Source: Flemingiibacterium sp045636145
GTDB taxonomy: Bacteria > Bacillota > Clostridia > Oscillospirales > CAG-272
NCBI GenBank assembly: GCA_045636145.1
Contig: JAZTWV010000020.1
Coordinates: 1-20,551 of the forward strand
Direction of reading: 5' to 3'
Length of the DNA: 20,551 nt
Shown here: piece after piece, positions 15,045-20,551 of the stretch
How the letters are laid out: every line of letters begins with the position of its first letter
How positions within the stretch are numbered: position 1 is the stretch's first letter
Notes under the pieces: generated by a model
What the model saw: the letters and a program-made list of their open reading frames with translations, nothing else
Told to the model about the DNA's origin: nothing
The model's database searches: none
Translations under genes and position numbers: made by a program

Positions 15045-15470
15045 AGATTTTGCATTTTATCGGCAAATTTACCCGGACGGCATTTTGTCTAAAATATCTA
15101 TACAAATATATGCAATGTGCCGCATACAAAAAAACCGCCCCATGTTATTTTTTAATAATTCTATCGTCCCGAAGCTTATCGAAGCACTCACAAGGTAAAT
15201 GCGCGTTTCGACATTATTGTACATATTACACTTAAATGTATTGTATTCGCGCCTATATACAGTTTATTGTGCATATTTCGTCAACAAACGTGAATGATTT
15301 TGAAGGGTATTCCTGTATGCATAAAGCGATGCATATTCGCACGACTATTTATACAGTATATGCCCTATATGGTATATGCTGGTAATTTTTATGGAAATTT
15401 CTTGTTAAATTCGTATATTGGTGCACGAAACCAAATTGACTATTCAGTTCAAAGTGACCATTTTTTACAA
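15045..15470. other. Intergenic stretch without a supported gene
   Basis: This AT-rich gap lies between the divergent valS and wall-hydrolase promoters. The short open frames in it lack ribosome sites and family features. GTATATGC occurs twice at about 15357-15380, and the 15430-15465 stretch has TTGAC/GTGACC-like segments. No terminator or RNA gene is recognised. Confidence 0.5.
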
Positions 15471-15476
15471 AAGGGG

Positions 15477-15505
15477 TTGAAATTTTCCTCCTTATCGGTT
15501 ATAAT
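15477..15505 (+). promoter_or_regulatory. Promoter of the wall-hydrolase gene
   Basis: TTGAAA (15477-15482) and TATAAT (15500-15505) are 17 bases apart. Start would be near 15512, giving an untranslated leader of about 215 bases, long enough for regulation at the RNA level. A GTGACG/CGTCAC stem lies in it at about 15537-15556. Confidence 0.75.
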
Positions 15506-15681
15506 ATTATTTGCTTGGCATGAGAGAGGTTCTGTCGTGACGCAGTTTTCGTCACCGTGAATATTTTAATAATTCCTGTCATATAATCAAAAAGCCACAC
15601 CCTTCGGTCACATTCCGCCCTGCCCTGTTTCATCCTTCGAGATTCAGGAATCGGCGGCAAGCATTACGAAAGGATATATTT

Positions 15682-15732
15682 ATGGACTATATCAGTCAAA
15701 CCAAAACAAAGCAAGGAGGTGCACAGAAATGA
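15682..15732 (+). CDS. 16-codon leader ORF coupled to the wall-hydrolase gene
   Basis: ATG at 15682 has AAAGGA (15669-15674) at ideal distance and encodes MDYISQTKTKQGGAQK. Its TGA overlaps the next ATG (ATGA at 15729-15732), and the ribosome site of the next gene lies inside its last codons. This is the layout of a translationally coupled leader peptide. Whether it is translated is untested, and a 16-codon frame can occur by chance. Confidence 0.45.
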   Translation: MDYISQTKTKQGGAQK

Positions 15733-16751
15733 AGCTCTTCAATAAAAAATTCGATATCAAATCGCTTTCTCTGCTCATGGCTTGTGCAATCGTCTTTGCC
15801 TGCGTTGCGGCGTGCATCATCACAGCTTCTCCGAGCACAGAGGATACAGACCCGGTTATCACCCAGGTTCTGACCGCCGGAAACGGACCTGTGCGCGTAG
15901 TCGCCCCGGGAGTTGTCACTGATACGGTTATTACATCGGATAATGATACCGCGGACTTCACCTCAGCTCCTGAGGAAATAGTCACGGTCCTTTCCGGTCA
16001 AATCGTAGCAAGTGCCCCCGAAATTGAATTTATCCCTGAAACCACTACTGCGGCGCCTGAAACCACGGCAGCTCCCGAAACTACAGCAGTTCCGGAGACC
16101 ACAGCGGTGCCCGAAACAACCGCTGCTCCTGAGACCACAGCGGCTCCCGAAACAACCGCTGCTCCTGAGACTACGGCAGCTCCCGAAACAGAGCCTCCTG
16201 TAATCAATCTTCCCCTCCCTGACCCTAACAGCGGAAAGCTTGTGGACGAGCTTGGACTTATACATACCGTCGAAGCTCCGGCTTACAAGATAACCGATGA
16301 GGAGCTGATTCTTGCGGCTACGGTCATTCAGCTTGAGGTAATGGGAAACGGTTCAAGTCTTTACGCGTTTGAAGATGTGCAGGAAAAGTATTGGGAAATG
16401 CTTTCTGTGGCACAGTGCATACGAAACAGAACAGACAGCGCAAGATTCCCCGGAACTGTAAAGGAAGTAATACTTCAGTCTCACAAGACCAAGAGCGGCA
16501 AGGTAATGTATCAGTTCAGCCCTGCTGACAAGCTTGCTCTTTATACACCCACCGAAGAAGCTCTTATCGCCGCACGCGAAGTTCTTATTGACGGCGTAAC
16601 CGTGCTTCCTTCAAACTACTACTATTTCTGCGCAACACGCATCACCGACACCTTTGAAAAATACAACGATTATATGCTTATCAAAGATGCAGACGGTGTG
16701 TACGACAGAATCGAAGGACATCTTACCACATTCTACGCAGGACACAAATAA
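15729..16751 (+). CDS. SleB-like cell wall hydrolase with a Pro/Glu/Thr repeat linker
   Basis: The 340-residue product starts at ATG after AAGGAGG. Residues 12-33 are a membrane span or signal anchor, so the enzyme acts outside the cell on peptidoglycan. A low-complexity linker (about 100-157) holds nine PET(T) units at six-residue spacing. The C-terminal domain (about 188-340) is of the SleB/Hydrolase_2 type, a lytic transglycosylase-like fold: AATVIQLEVMGNG with the candidate catalytic E203, then AQCIRNR (228-234), FPGTVKEVILQ and YQFSP. SleB proteins degrade spore cortex, but the anchored, linker-bearing form may act in vegetative growth. A good terminator follows. It is not close enough to the phage-like cassette to be called its endolysin. 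Confidence 0.85.
   Translation: MKLFNKKFDIKSLSLLMACAIVFACVAACIITASPSTEDTDPVITQVLTAGNGPVRVVAPGVVTDTVITSDNDTADFTSAPEEIVTVLSGQIVASAPEIEFIPETTTAAPETTAAPETTAVPETTAVPETTAAPETTAAPETTAAPETTAAPETEPPVINLPLPDPNSGKLVDELGLIHTVEAPAYKITDEELILAATVIQLEVMGNGSSLYAFEDVQEKYWEMLSVAQCIRNRTDSARFPGTVKEVILQSHKTKSGKVMYQFSPADKLALYTPTEEALIAAREVLIDGVTVLPSNYYYFCATRITDTFEKYNDYMLIKDADGVYDRIEGHLTTFYAGHK
16035..16193 (+). repeat. In-frame 18-base tandem repeat coding for PETTA(A/V) units
   Basis: From residue 110 to 152 of the wall hydrolase a unit of six residues (PETTAA or PETTAV) is repeated eight times, with one more unit seven residues earlier. Codons vary (GAAACCACG, GAGACCACA, GAAACAACC), so the array is not freshly amplified, although neighbouring units such as GAAACAACCGCTGCTCCT recur. 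It would form an extended linker holding the catalytic domain off the membrane. Confidence 0.9.
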
Positions 16752-16755
16752 GATT

Positions 16756-16787
16756 CAGCCTTGATGCCTTGCATCAAGGCTGTTTTT
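16756..16787 (+). terminator. Intrinsic terminator behind the wall-hydrolase gene
   Basis: CAGCCTTGATGC (16756-16767) pairs perfectly with 16771-16782 around CTT, followed by TTTTT. It separates the hydrolase gene from the MATE gene and shows that an ATG at 16761 inside it is not the MATE start. Confidence 0.9.
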
Positions 16788-16805
16788 AGAAAAAACAGGA
16801 GATAT

Positions 16806-18191
16806 ATGGAAAACCACACTAGAACCTATTTGTTTGAAGAAATGCCAATCCCTCGCGCTTTTGTAGCCCTCTCTGTGCCGACGGTGATATCCTCTCTGGT
16901 GATGATACTCTACAGTCTTGCCGACACATACTTTGTGGGTATGCTTGAAGATGCTGTGCAGAACTCCGCTATCACTCTGTCCACCCCTGCACTGCTGGCG
17001 TTCAACGCCGTCAATAATCTTTTCGGTGTTGGAAGCTCCTCAATGATGAGTCGTGCGCTGGGACGGCACGAATATGATACAGTACATAAAAGCTCAGCAT
17101 TCGGATTTTGGTGTGCGCTCATGTGCGGCGCAATGTTTTCACTGATCTTCACTGTGGCAAAACCGTTCATGCTGAATCTTCTCGGTGCTGACAGCGTAAC
17201 TGCGGAAGCTCTTTCGGATTATTTATTCTGGACTGTAACCTGCGGTGCCGCACCGTCTATATTAAATGTTGTTATGGCTCATCTTGTGCGTTCCGAAGGT
17301 GCATCACTTCACGCAAGCCTTGGTGCTATGAGCGGATGTGTACTTAACATCATTCTTGACCCAATCTTCATCCTACCATGGGGACTCAATCTCGGTGCAC
17401 CAGGTGCTGGACTTGCCACATTTATTTCAAACTGTGCTGCCTGTCTTTATTTCTTTGTCCTGCTCGCAGTGAAACGCGGCAAAACTCATGTCTGCATCAA
17501 TCCGCGAATGTTTAAGCCTGAGCGAGAAATCGTTCTCGGGGTGTTTGCTGTGGGTATACCTGCATCAATACAGAATCTCCTCAATGTGACCGGCATGACT
17601 ATACTCAACAATTTCACCGCCGCCTCCGGATTTGGCGAAAACGCCGTTGCGGCAATGGGCGTAGCACAAAAGATATATCAGATTCCTTTCAACTTTGCAA
17701 TTGGTATAGCGCATGGTGTAATGCCTCTTGTCAGCTACAATTACGCATCAAGAAACATCCGCCGGATGAAACGCGCTCTTATCTTTACGACCTCAGTTTC
17801 GCTTGGCATAATGGCTGTTATATCGGTCAACTATTTCATATTCTCCGATCTACTTGTTCGCCTGTTTATGAATATTGATGCCGTTGTTGAATTCGGCGGT
17901 GCATTCCTGAAAGGATACGCCATCGGTCAAGTGTTTATCGTTATGGATTATATCGCAGTCGGTGTATTTGAAGCCTGCGGTATGGGAAAGTTTGCCCTTG
18001 CGTTCGCCATACTCAGAAAGATAGTTTTGGAAATACCTCTTATATTTATTTTAAATTCCGCTTTTTCTGTATGGGGACTGCCATACGCTCAGGCAATAAC
18101 CGAAATCATGCTTTCATTGGTAGCAGTAGCTGTTATTGCTCGACTGTTCAAACAGCTTGAGTCAGAAAAACAAGATATCTGTGTTCATTAG
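16806..18191 (+). CDS. MATE-family multidrug/sodium antiporter
   Basis: The product has 461 residues and about 12 membrane spans. ATG at 16806 follows AGGAG by four bases, a rather short spacing. The N-terminal sequence IPRAFVALSVPTVISSLVMILYSLADTYFVG is the standard opening of MATE proteins of the DinF/NorM-like bacterial branch, and the mirrored second half shows GIPASIQNLLNVTGMTILNNF (about residues 255-275). MATE proteins export drugs or metabolites in exchange for sodium or protons. The substrate cannot be read from sequence. Only a short gap and a terminator lie upstream, so transcription probably comes from read-through or a weak promoter. A bidirectional terminator follows. Confidence 0.92.
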   Translation: MENHTRTYLFEEMPIPRAFVALSVPTVISSLVMILYSLADTYFVGMLEDAVQNSAITLSTPALLAFNAVNNLFGVGSSSMMSRALGRHEYDTVHKSSAFGFWCALMCGAMFSLIFTVAKPFMLNLLGADSVTAEALSDYLFWTVTCGAAPSILNVVMAHLVRSEGASLHASLGAMSGCVLNIILDPIFILPWGLNLGAPGAGLATFISNCAACLYFFVLLAVKRGKTHVCINPRMFKPEREIVLGVFAVGIPASIQNLLNVTGMTILNNFTAASGFGENAVAAMGVAQKIYQIPFNFAIGIAHGVMPLVSYNYASRNIRRMKRALIFTTSVSLGIMAVISVNYFIFSDLLVRLFMNIDAVVEFGGAFLKGYAIGQVFIVMDYIAVGVFEACGMGKFALAFAILRKIVLEIPLIFILNSAFSVWGLPYAQAITEIMLSLVAVAVIARLFKQLESEKQDICVH

Positions 18192-18192
18192 T

Positions 18193-18220
18193 GAAAAACC
18201 GCCCTCTTGGGCGGTTTTTC
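18193..18220. terminator. Bidirectional terminator between the MATE and thiT genes
   Basis: GAAAAACCGCCC (18193-18204) pairs perfectly with GGGCGGTTTTTC (18209-18220) around TCTT. The A-run and T-run give U tracts on both strands, so it serves both convergent genes. Confidence 0.92.
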
Positions 18221-18226
18221 AGTTCA

Positions 18227-18787
18227 CTACTTATCAAGCTTTAGCATACGCCAAAGCTGGGGTACGGAGCTGAGTATAACCGTTCCGATCATGGTAAACA
18301 CCATTTCGGGCAGCATATACGTGCCGTTGTAAGCAAGGGAGTACGCCCATACATTGTTCCATGTTTCGGGCATTGAGGATTCCCAGATAGTGACACCGGT
18401 TATGTAGTGGCACACCATGCGAAGTACAAGTGCCGCCGCAATTCCGACGCACATTCCGACTCTGCCCTTTCCGCGAAAAAATCCCGTAATGCCAAGCAGA
18501 GTAAACGCCACGAGGTAGTCAAAGAGTATGCAGACCACAAGCACCGTGGGAGTAAGCCCCCATGCAAAGCATTTGCTGAGCATCAATTGGATTACAGAAT
18601 AAATAAAAGCTGTGCCGAAGCCCCACTTCGGACCATGAAGCAATCCTGCAAGGCATACGGGAAGCATGGAAAGCACAGTCACCGATCCGCCCAGCGGCAA
18701 TTCGTAGATAATGAGCATACTGAGCACTGTTGACATTGCGATAAGAATGGCGCACTGCACCATTTTATGGATATTACGTTTTTTCAA
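18227..18787 (-). CDS. thiT: Thiamine-specific ECF transporter S component
   Basis: The start is a TTG seven bases after AGGAGG; the product has 186 residues and about six membrane spans. YELPLGGSVTVLSMLPV (about 28-44), GPKWGFGTAFIYSVIQ and the C-terminal SLAYNGTYMLPE (about 149-160) are hallmarks of ThiT, the thiamine-binding subunit that works with the shared ECF energising module. HYITGVTIW upstream contributes the aromatic binding residues. The energising subunits are not in the window. A TPP riboswitch in front of the gene confirms the substrate: thiamine uptake falls when TPP is plentiful. The 5' leader is long (about 310 bases) and carries tandem hairpins. Confidence 0.93.
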   Translation of the reverse strand: MKKRNIHKMVQCAILIAMSTVLSMLIIYELPLGGSVTVLSMLPVCLAGLLHGPKWGFGTAFIYSVIQLMLSKCFAWGLTPTVLVVCILFDYLVAFTLLGITGFFRGKGRVGMCVGIAAALVLRMVCHYITGVTIWESSMPETWNNVWAYSLAYNGTYMLPEMVFTMIGTVILSSVPQLWRMLKLDK

Positions 18788-18801
18788 GTAATAACCTCCT
18801 A

Positions 18802-18843
18802 AAAAATAAATTCTCCGAACAAAACAACCGTGTTCGGAGAATT
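18802..18843 (-). terminator. Terminator of the TPP riboswitch
   Basis: Positions 18831-18843 pair perfectly with 18809-18821 (13 pairs, AATTCTCCGAACA type) around a nine-base loop. On the minus strand TATTTTTT follows, directly before the AGGAGG of thiT. This is the expression platform: it would end transcription when TPP is bound. Confidence 0.85.
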
Positions 18844-18857
18844 AAGTGACGTGTGAA

Positions 18858-18957
18858 GCAGTATTTGCTTCGCAAAAACTGCAAAGCTGTATTTGCTTCG
18901 CAAAAAACTGCAAAGCTGTATTTGCTTCGCAAAAACTGCAATTCAGTGTTTGCCGCG
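18858..18957 (-). repeat. Three to four tandem 28-29-base hairpin repeats in the thiT leader
   Basis: Copies start at 18858, 18886 and 18915 and are nearly identical (GTATTTGCTTCGCAAAAACTGC core); a fourth, diverged copy follows to about 18957. Each copy is itself a hairpin of 11 pairs with one mismatch and a TTC loop, so the transcript would carry a row of like stems between the aptamer and the terminator. Confidence 0.85.
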
Positions 18958-18969
18958 CAAAAACCGCTA

Positions 18970-19080
18970 TCGCGATATCCCTACGTCGGAATTACCCGTA
19001 CAGGTTCAAAGGGTTCGGTCAAAGACCGTCTCAGCCAAACGCATCCGTGCACTGATGTGTTCATAAAGCGCCCCTGTGTC
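18970..19080 (-). promoter_or_regulatory. TPP riboswitch (THI element) of thiT
   Basis: On the minus strand the conserved blocks appear in order: ACAGGGGCGC (from about 19078), GGCTGAGA, ACCCTTTGAACCTG, and GGGTAATTCCGACGTAGGGA ending near 18977. These are the defining parts of the thiamine pyrophosphate aptamer. Together with the terminator at 18802-18843 it would switch thiT off at high TPP. Confidence 0.97.
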
Positions 19081-19096
19081 GATTATTCAGTTTGGA

Positions 19097-19133
19097 GTGA
19101 TATTATTATATCACGTTTTTTTCGCTGTGTCAA
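19097..19133 (-). promoter_or_regulatory. Consensus promoter of thiT, with a dyad over the -10
   Basis: TTGACA (19128-19133) and TATAAT (19105-19110) are 17 bases apart, a full consensus match on the minus strand. GTGATAT (19097-19103) and ATATCAC (19108-19114) form a dyad covering the -10, which could be a repressor site; that is inferred. Confidence 0.9.
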
Positions 19134-19151
19134 CCTGTTTTTGACAAATTA

Positions 19152-19769
19152 TCATTTTTTAATATCGGTTATGTAACGGAATCGATGAAAGCGAGTATAT
19201 CCAAACGCCCGAAGCTCAGATTCGGAACGGTGCAAATCATCCTCGGTGTTATACCCCGGAATAAGCGGAAGTCTTACTGTAACTTTATCTGCAAAATGGC
19301 TGAGATGGGCGAGATTTTCTTTTACAGCGTGGTTATCACGCCCCGTATAGGCGCAAAAAATATCACCGTTCATGTCCTTTACATCCACCATGTACTCGTC
19401 AATAAGACCGTCCACAATGCAAAGCGCGGACTTTGGTACGGCAAGACAGGTTTCAAGACCGAAACGCCACATTTCCCCTTTACTCTTGACATAACGGATA
19501 AATTCGGCGATAAATTCAGCCTGCAGTAAAGGCTCACCGCCGCCGAAGGTCACTCCGCCACCCGTGGCGGAAAAATACAGCGAATCCGCCTTTATTTTTT
19601 CGTAAAGCTCCGGGATGGTGTATTCCTTTCCAACGCCCTTTCGCTTGCACTGAGGATTGAGGCAGTATTTGCAGTCAAGCGGACATCCGTGTCCTCCAAC
19701 AAGGGTGGTAACACCCACGCCGTCTGTGCCTATCCTGTGTCGGGATATGCCTATAGCGATAAACGTCAC
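19152..19769 (-). CDS. Radical SAM activase-like protein (PflA family)
   Basis: The 205-residue product starts at an ATG overlapping the previous stop by four bases. CPLDCKYC gives the CX3CX2C cluster (C29, C33, C36) that binds the [4Fe-4S] cluster used to cleave SAM, and C41 lies close behind. GGGVTFGGGEPLLQ holds the GGE motif (77-79). The rest follows glycyl-radical activases: LETCL, DEYMVDVKDMNGDIFCAYTGRDN and VTVRLPLIPGYN. It is shorter than typical PflA and lacks a second ferredoxin domain. No glycyl radical enzyme or ribonucleotide reductase is in the window. Its only partner here is the Cys-rich membrane protein, to which it is translationally coupled. The target is therefore unknown. 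No terminator is seen before the thiT promoter. Confidence 0.85.
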   Translation of the reverse strand: MTFIAIGISRHRIGTDGVGVTTLVGGHGCPLDCKYCLNPQCKRKGVGKEYTIPELYEKIKADSLYFSATGGGVTFGGGEPLLQAEFIAEFIRYVKSKGEMWRFGLETCLAVPKSALCIVDGLIDEYMVDVKDMNGDIFCAYTGRDNHAVKENLAHLSHFADKVTVRLPLIPGYNTEDDLHRSESELRAFGYTRFHRFRYITDIKK

Positions 19770-20317
19770 GATTCTGTATCCTCCGGTGCGCCCGTGTGAA
19801 ACGGAATCGCACCTGCCAGCATATATTCGTCGGGATCATCAAAATCCTCAGTCCCCTCGGACAGAAGTCCCGGCACAGCAGGCTCGCCGTCAGTATCACA
19901 CGCGGTATCATCACGGCTCACTTCCTCCATATCCGGAAGAAACGCTATGTCTCCGTCAAGCACCACCTCGGTGATTTCCTCCGGCGGAATCATTTCACCG
20001 AGAAGCTCCTCCGAAACTGCCATATCCCCGGCGCATCTGCCGTTAATAAGCTCGTCTATTGTTTCAATGGGATTGCACGCCGTCGCATTCAGGGCAATAA
20101 CACCGGCGGATACGCCTGCCAGCGCAACTTTCAGACCGCGGCGGCGACGCTCGTTAATTTCACGTTCAAGATATCGCACCTCGGCTTCACACCTGGGACA
20201 AGTTCCGGGGCAGTCACCCTTATGGGTGCATTCGGGGATATCAAGAGTAATACCGTTTGCCTTTGCGATATCACGGCGTATTTGCTTTAATGTATTACAT
20301 TTTTGCTTTCCGTTCAT
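19766..20317 (-). CDS. Cys-rich membrane protein coupled to the radical SAM gene
   Basis: The product has 183 residues, with AAAGGAGG nine bases upstream. A basic helical N-terminus (TLKQIRRDIAKANGI) leads to CTHKGDCPGTCPRCEAEV, with cysteines 30, 36, 40 and 43, a likely metal or Fe-S site. A helix and RRRR (57-60) precede one membrane span (about 62-80). By the positive-inside rule the Cys motif is cytoplasmic, near the radical SAM partner, while the C-terminal 100 residues, strongly acidic with C81, C95 and C140, are outside. I have a recollection of this CTxKGxCxGTCPxCEAE motif in uncharacterised gut-bacterial proteins beside radical SAM genes, but cannot confirm it. It could be a substrate, an electron or metal donor, or an anchor. 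Confidence 0.75.
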   Translation of the reverse strand: MNGKQKCNTLKQIRRDIAKANGITLDIPECTHKGDCPGTCPRCEAEVRYLEREINERRRRGLKVALAGVSAGVIALNATACNPIETIDELINGRCAGDMAVSEELLGEMIPPEEITEVVLDGDIAFLPDMEEVSRDDTACDTDGEPAVPGLLSEGTEDFDDPDEYMLAGAIPFHTGAPEDTES

Positions 20318-20340
20318 GCGTATACCTCCTTTTTGGGTAG

Positions 20341-20389
20341 CACATATTTATGTGTTGTATATGATATGACGAGCAAAATCGGGATTTTG
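20341..20389. promoter_or_regulatory. Two dyads upstream of the Cys-rich protein gene
   Basis: CACATATTTATGTG (20341-20354) is a perfect 6-base dyad with a TT centre, and CAAAATC/GATTTTG (20374-20389) a perfect 7-base dyad with a GG centre. Both lie within 75 bases of the start codon. They are possible operator sites. No confident promoter hexamers could be placed. Confidence 0.35.
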
Positions 20390-20444
20390 TTCCGCATATA
20401 CAAAAATCGCAAATCAATTGGCAGATTCTAAGGTATAGTAATAT

Positions 20445-20480
20445 TAAAGAGCTGAACGAAATCAATCGTTCAGCTCTTTA
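20445..20480. terminator. 15-pair hairpin near the right edge
   Basis: TAAAGAGCTGAACGA (20445-20459) pairs perfectly with 20466-20480 around AATCAA. On the minus strand it is followed by a TTTAATATTA stretch. It may end a gene lying beyond the right edge. Confidence 0.6.
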
Positions 20481-20481
20481 T

Positions 20482-20507
20482 TGTAGGGGCGATGCCTACA
20501 TCGCCAC
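20482..20507. repeat. Short palindromic repeat, possibly interspersed
   Basis: GTAGGGGCGATGCCTACATCGCC-like sequence contains the dyad GGCGATG/CATCGCC with a four-base loop. GTAGGGGCG followed by a palindrome is a pattern I associate with interspersed repeats in clostridial genomes. Only one copy is in the window, so the repeat nature is inferred. Confidence 0.35.
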
Positions 20508-20551
20508 GTTAATAAAGTTTTATGATTGTTCAGAATATCGAGGGAAGATGT

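Noticed and set aside
15430..15465. TTGAC/GTGACC segments resembling the end of an IS21-like insertion sequence
   Set aside because: No transposase, no opposite end and no target duplication; the likeness is too short to support.
15294..15560. An 88-codon open frame in the gap before the wall hydrolase
   Set aside because: No ribosome site, no recognisable protein pattern, and it runs across the consensus promoter at 15477-15505.
15506..15728. A c-di-AMP (ydaO) riboswitch in front of the wall hydrolase
   Set aside because: Such switches often control wall hydrolases, but the conserved blocks were not found in this leader.
15998..16265. Repetitive frames opposite the PETTA repeat (VSGAAV and GFGSRC-like repeats)
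   Set aside because: They are antisense readings of the tandem repeat and carry no start signals.
15729..16751. The SleB-like enzyme as endolysin of the phage-like cassette
   Set aside because: It lies 5 kb away behind an unrelated operon, has its own promoter and a membrane anchor with a long linker.
18858..18957. CRISPR array
   Set aside because: The 28-29-base repeats are directly tandem with no spacers, and no cas gene is nearby.

Overview
The window looks like a chromosomal segment of an anaerobic, low-to-medium GC Firmicute, most likely a gut clostridium of the Oscillospirales type. The evidence is a T-box leader on valS, a TPP riboswitch on an ECF thiamine transporter gene, strong AGGAGG ribosome sites with some TTG starts, consensus TTGACA/TATAAT promoters, a SleB-type wall hydrolase and a PFL-activase-like radical SAM protein. 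The taxon is inferred from style, not from a marker gene.

Region 1 (1-~2350) is the right end of an AT-rich integrated element. It holds a 5'-truncated HNH-endonuclease-like gene, a tyrosine integrase and a complete tRNA-Leu(CAG). At 2351-2390 lies the 5' half of a second tRNA-Leu(CAG), still behind a near-consensus promoter. Its identity to a tRNA stops at the anticodon loop, inside a dyad of CGCGTTAG and CTAGCGCG arms around TACCTGAAT. The simplest reading is that the element split the host tRNA at its anticodon loop and carries a whole replacement tRNA whose anticodon stem no longer matches the integrase core site.

Region 2 (2531-10973) has a lipoprotein PPIase facing left, then a rightward cassette of intact phage head genes: small terminase candidate, large terminase, HK97-fold major capsid, connector candidate, tail-nozzle-like protein, a 47-residue membrane protein, portal and a short scaffold candidate. 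No integrase, replication, repressor, lysis or tail-fibre gene accompanies them, and ordinary bacterial genes flank them. Portal and scaffold lie at the end instead of before the capsid gene. This looks like a stripped or domesticated P22-like particle cassette. A small lipoprotein with its own promoter follows.

Region 3 (11021-15041) is a leftward T-box-valS-sialidase operon. Region 4 (15477-18191) reads rightward: a SleB-like wall hydrolase with a PETTA-repeat linker and a long leader holding a 16-codon coupled ORF, then a MATE transporter. Region 5 (18227-20317) reads leftward: a Cys-rich membrane protein coupled to a radical SAM activase-like enzyme, then thiT behind a TPP riboswitch whose leader contains three to four tandem hairpin repeats. 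The last 230 bases hold two dyads, a hairpin and a small palindromic repeat.

The best candidates for something undescribed are the rescue-tRNA integration arrangement, the compact head-gene cassette, and the Cys-rich membrane protein/radical SAM pair.
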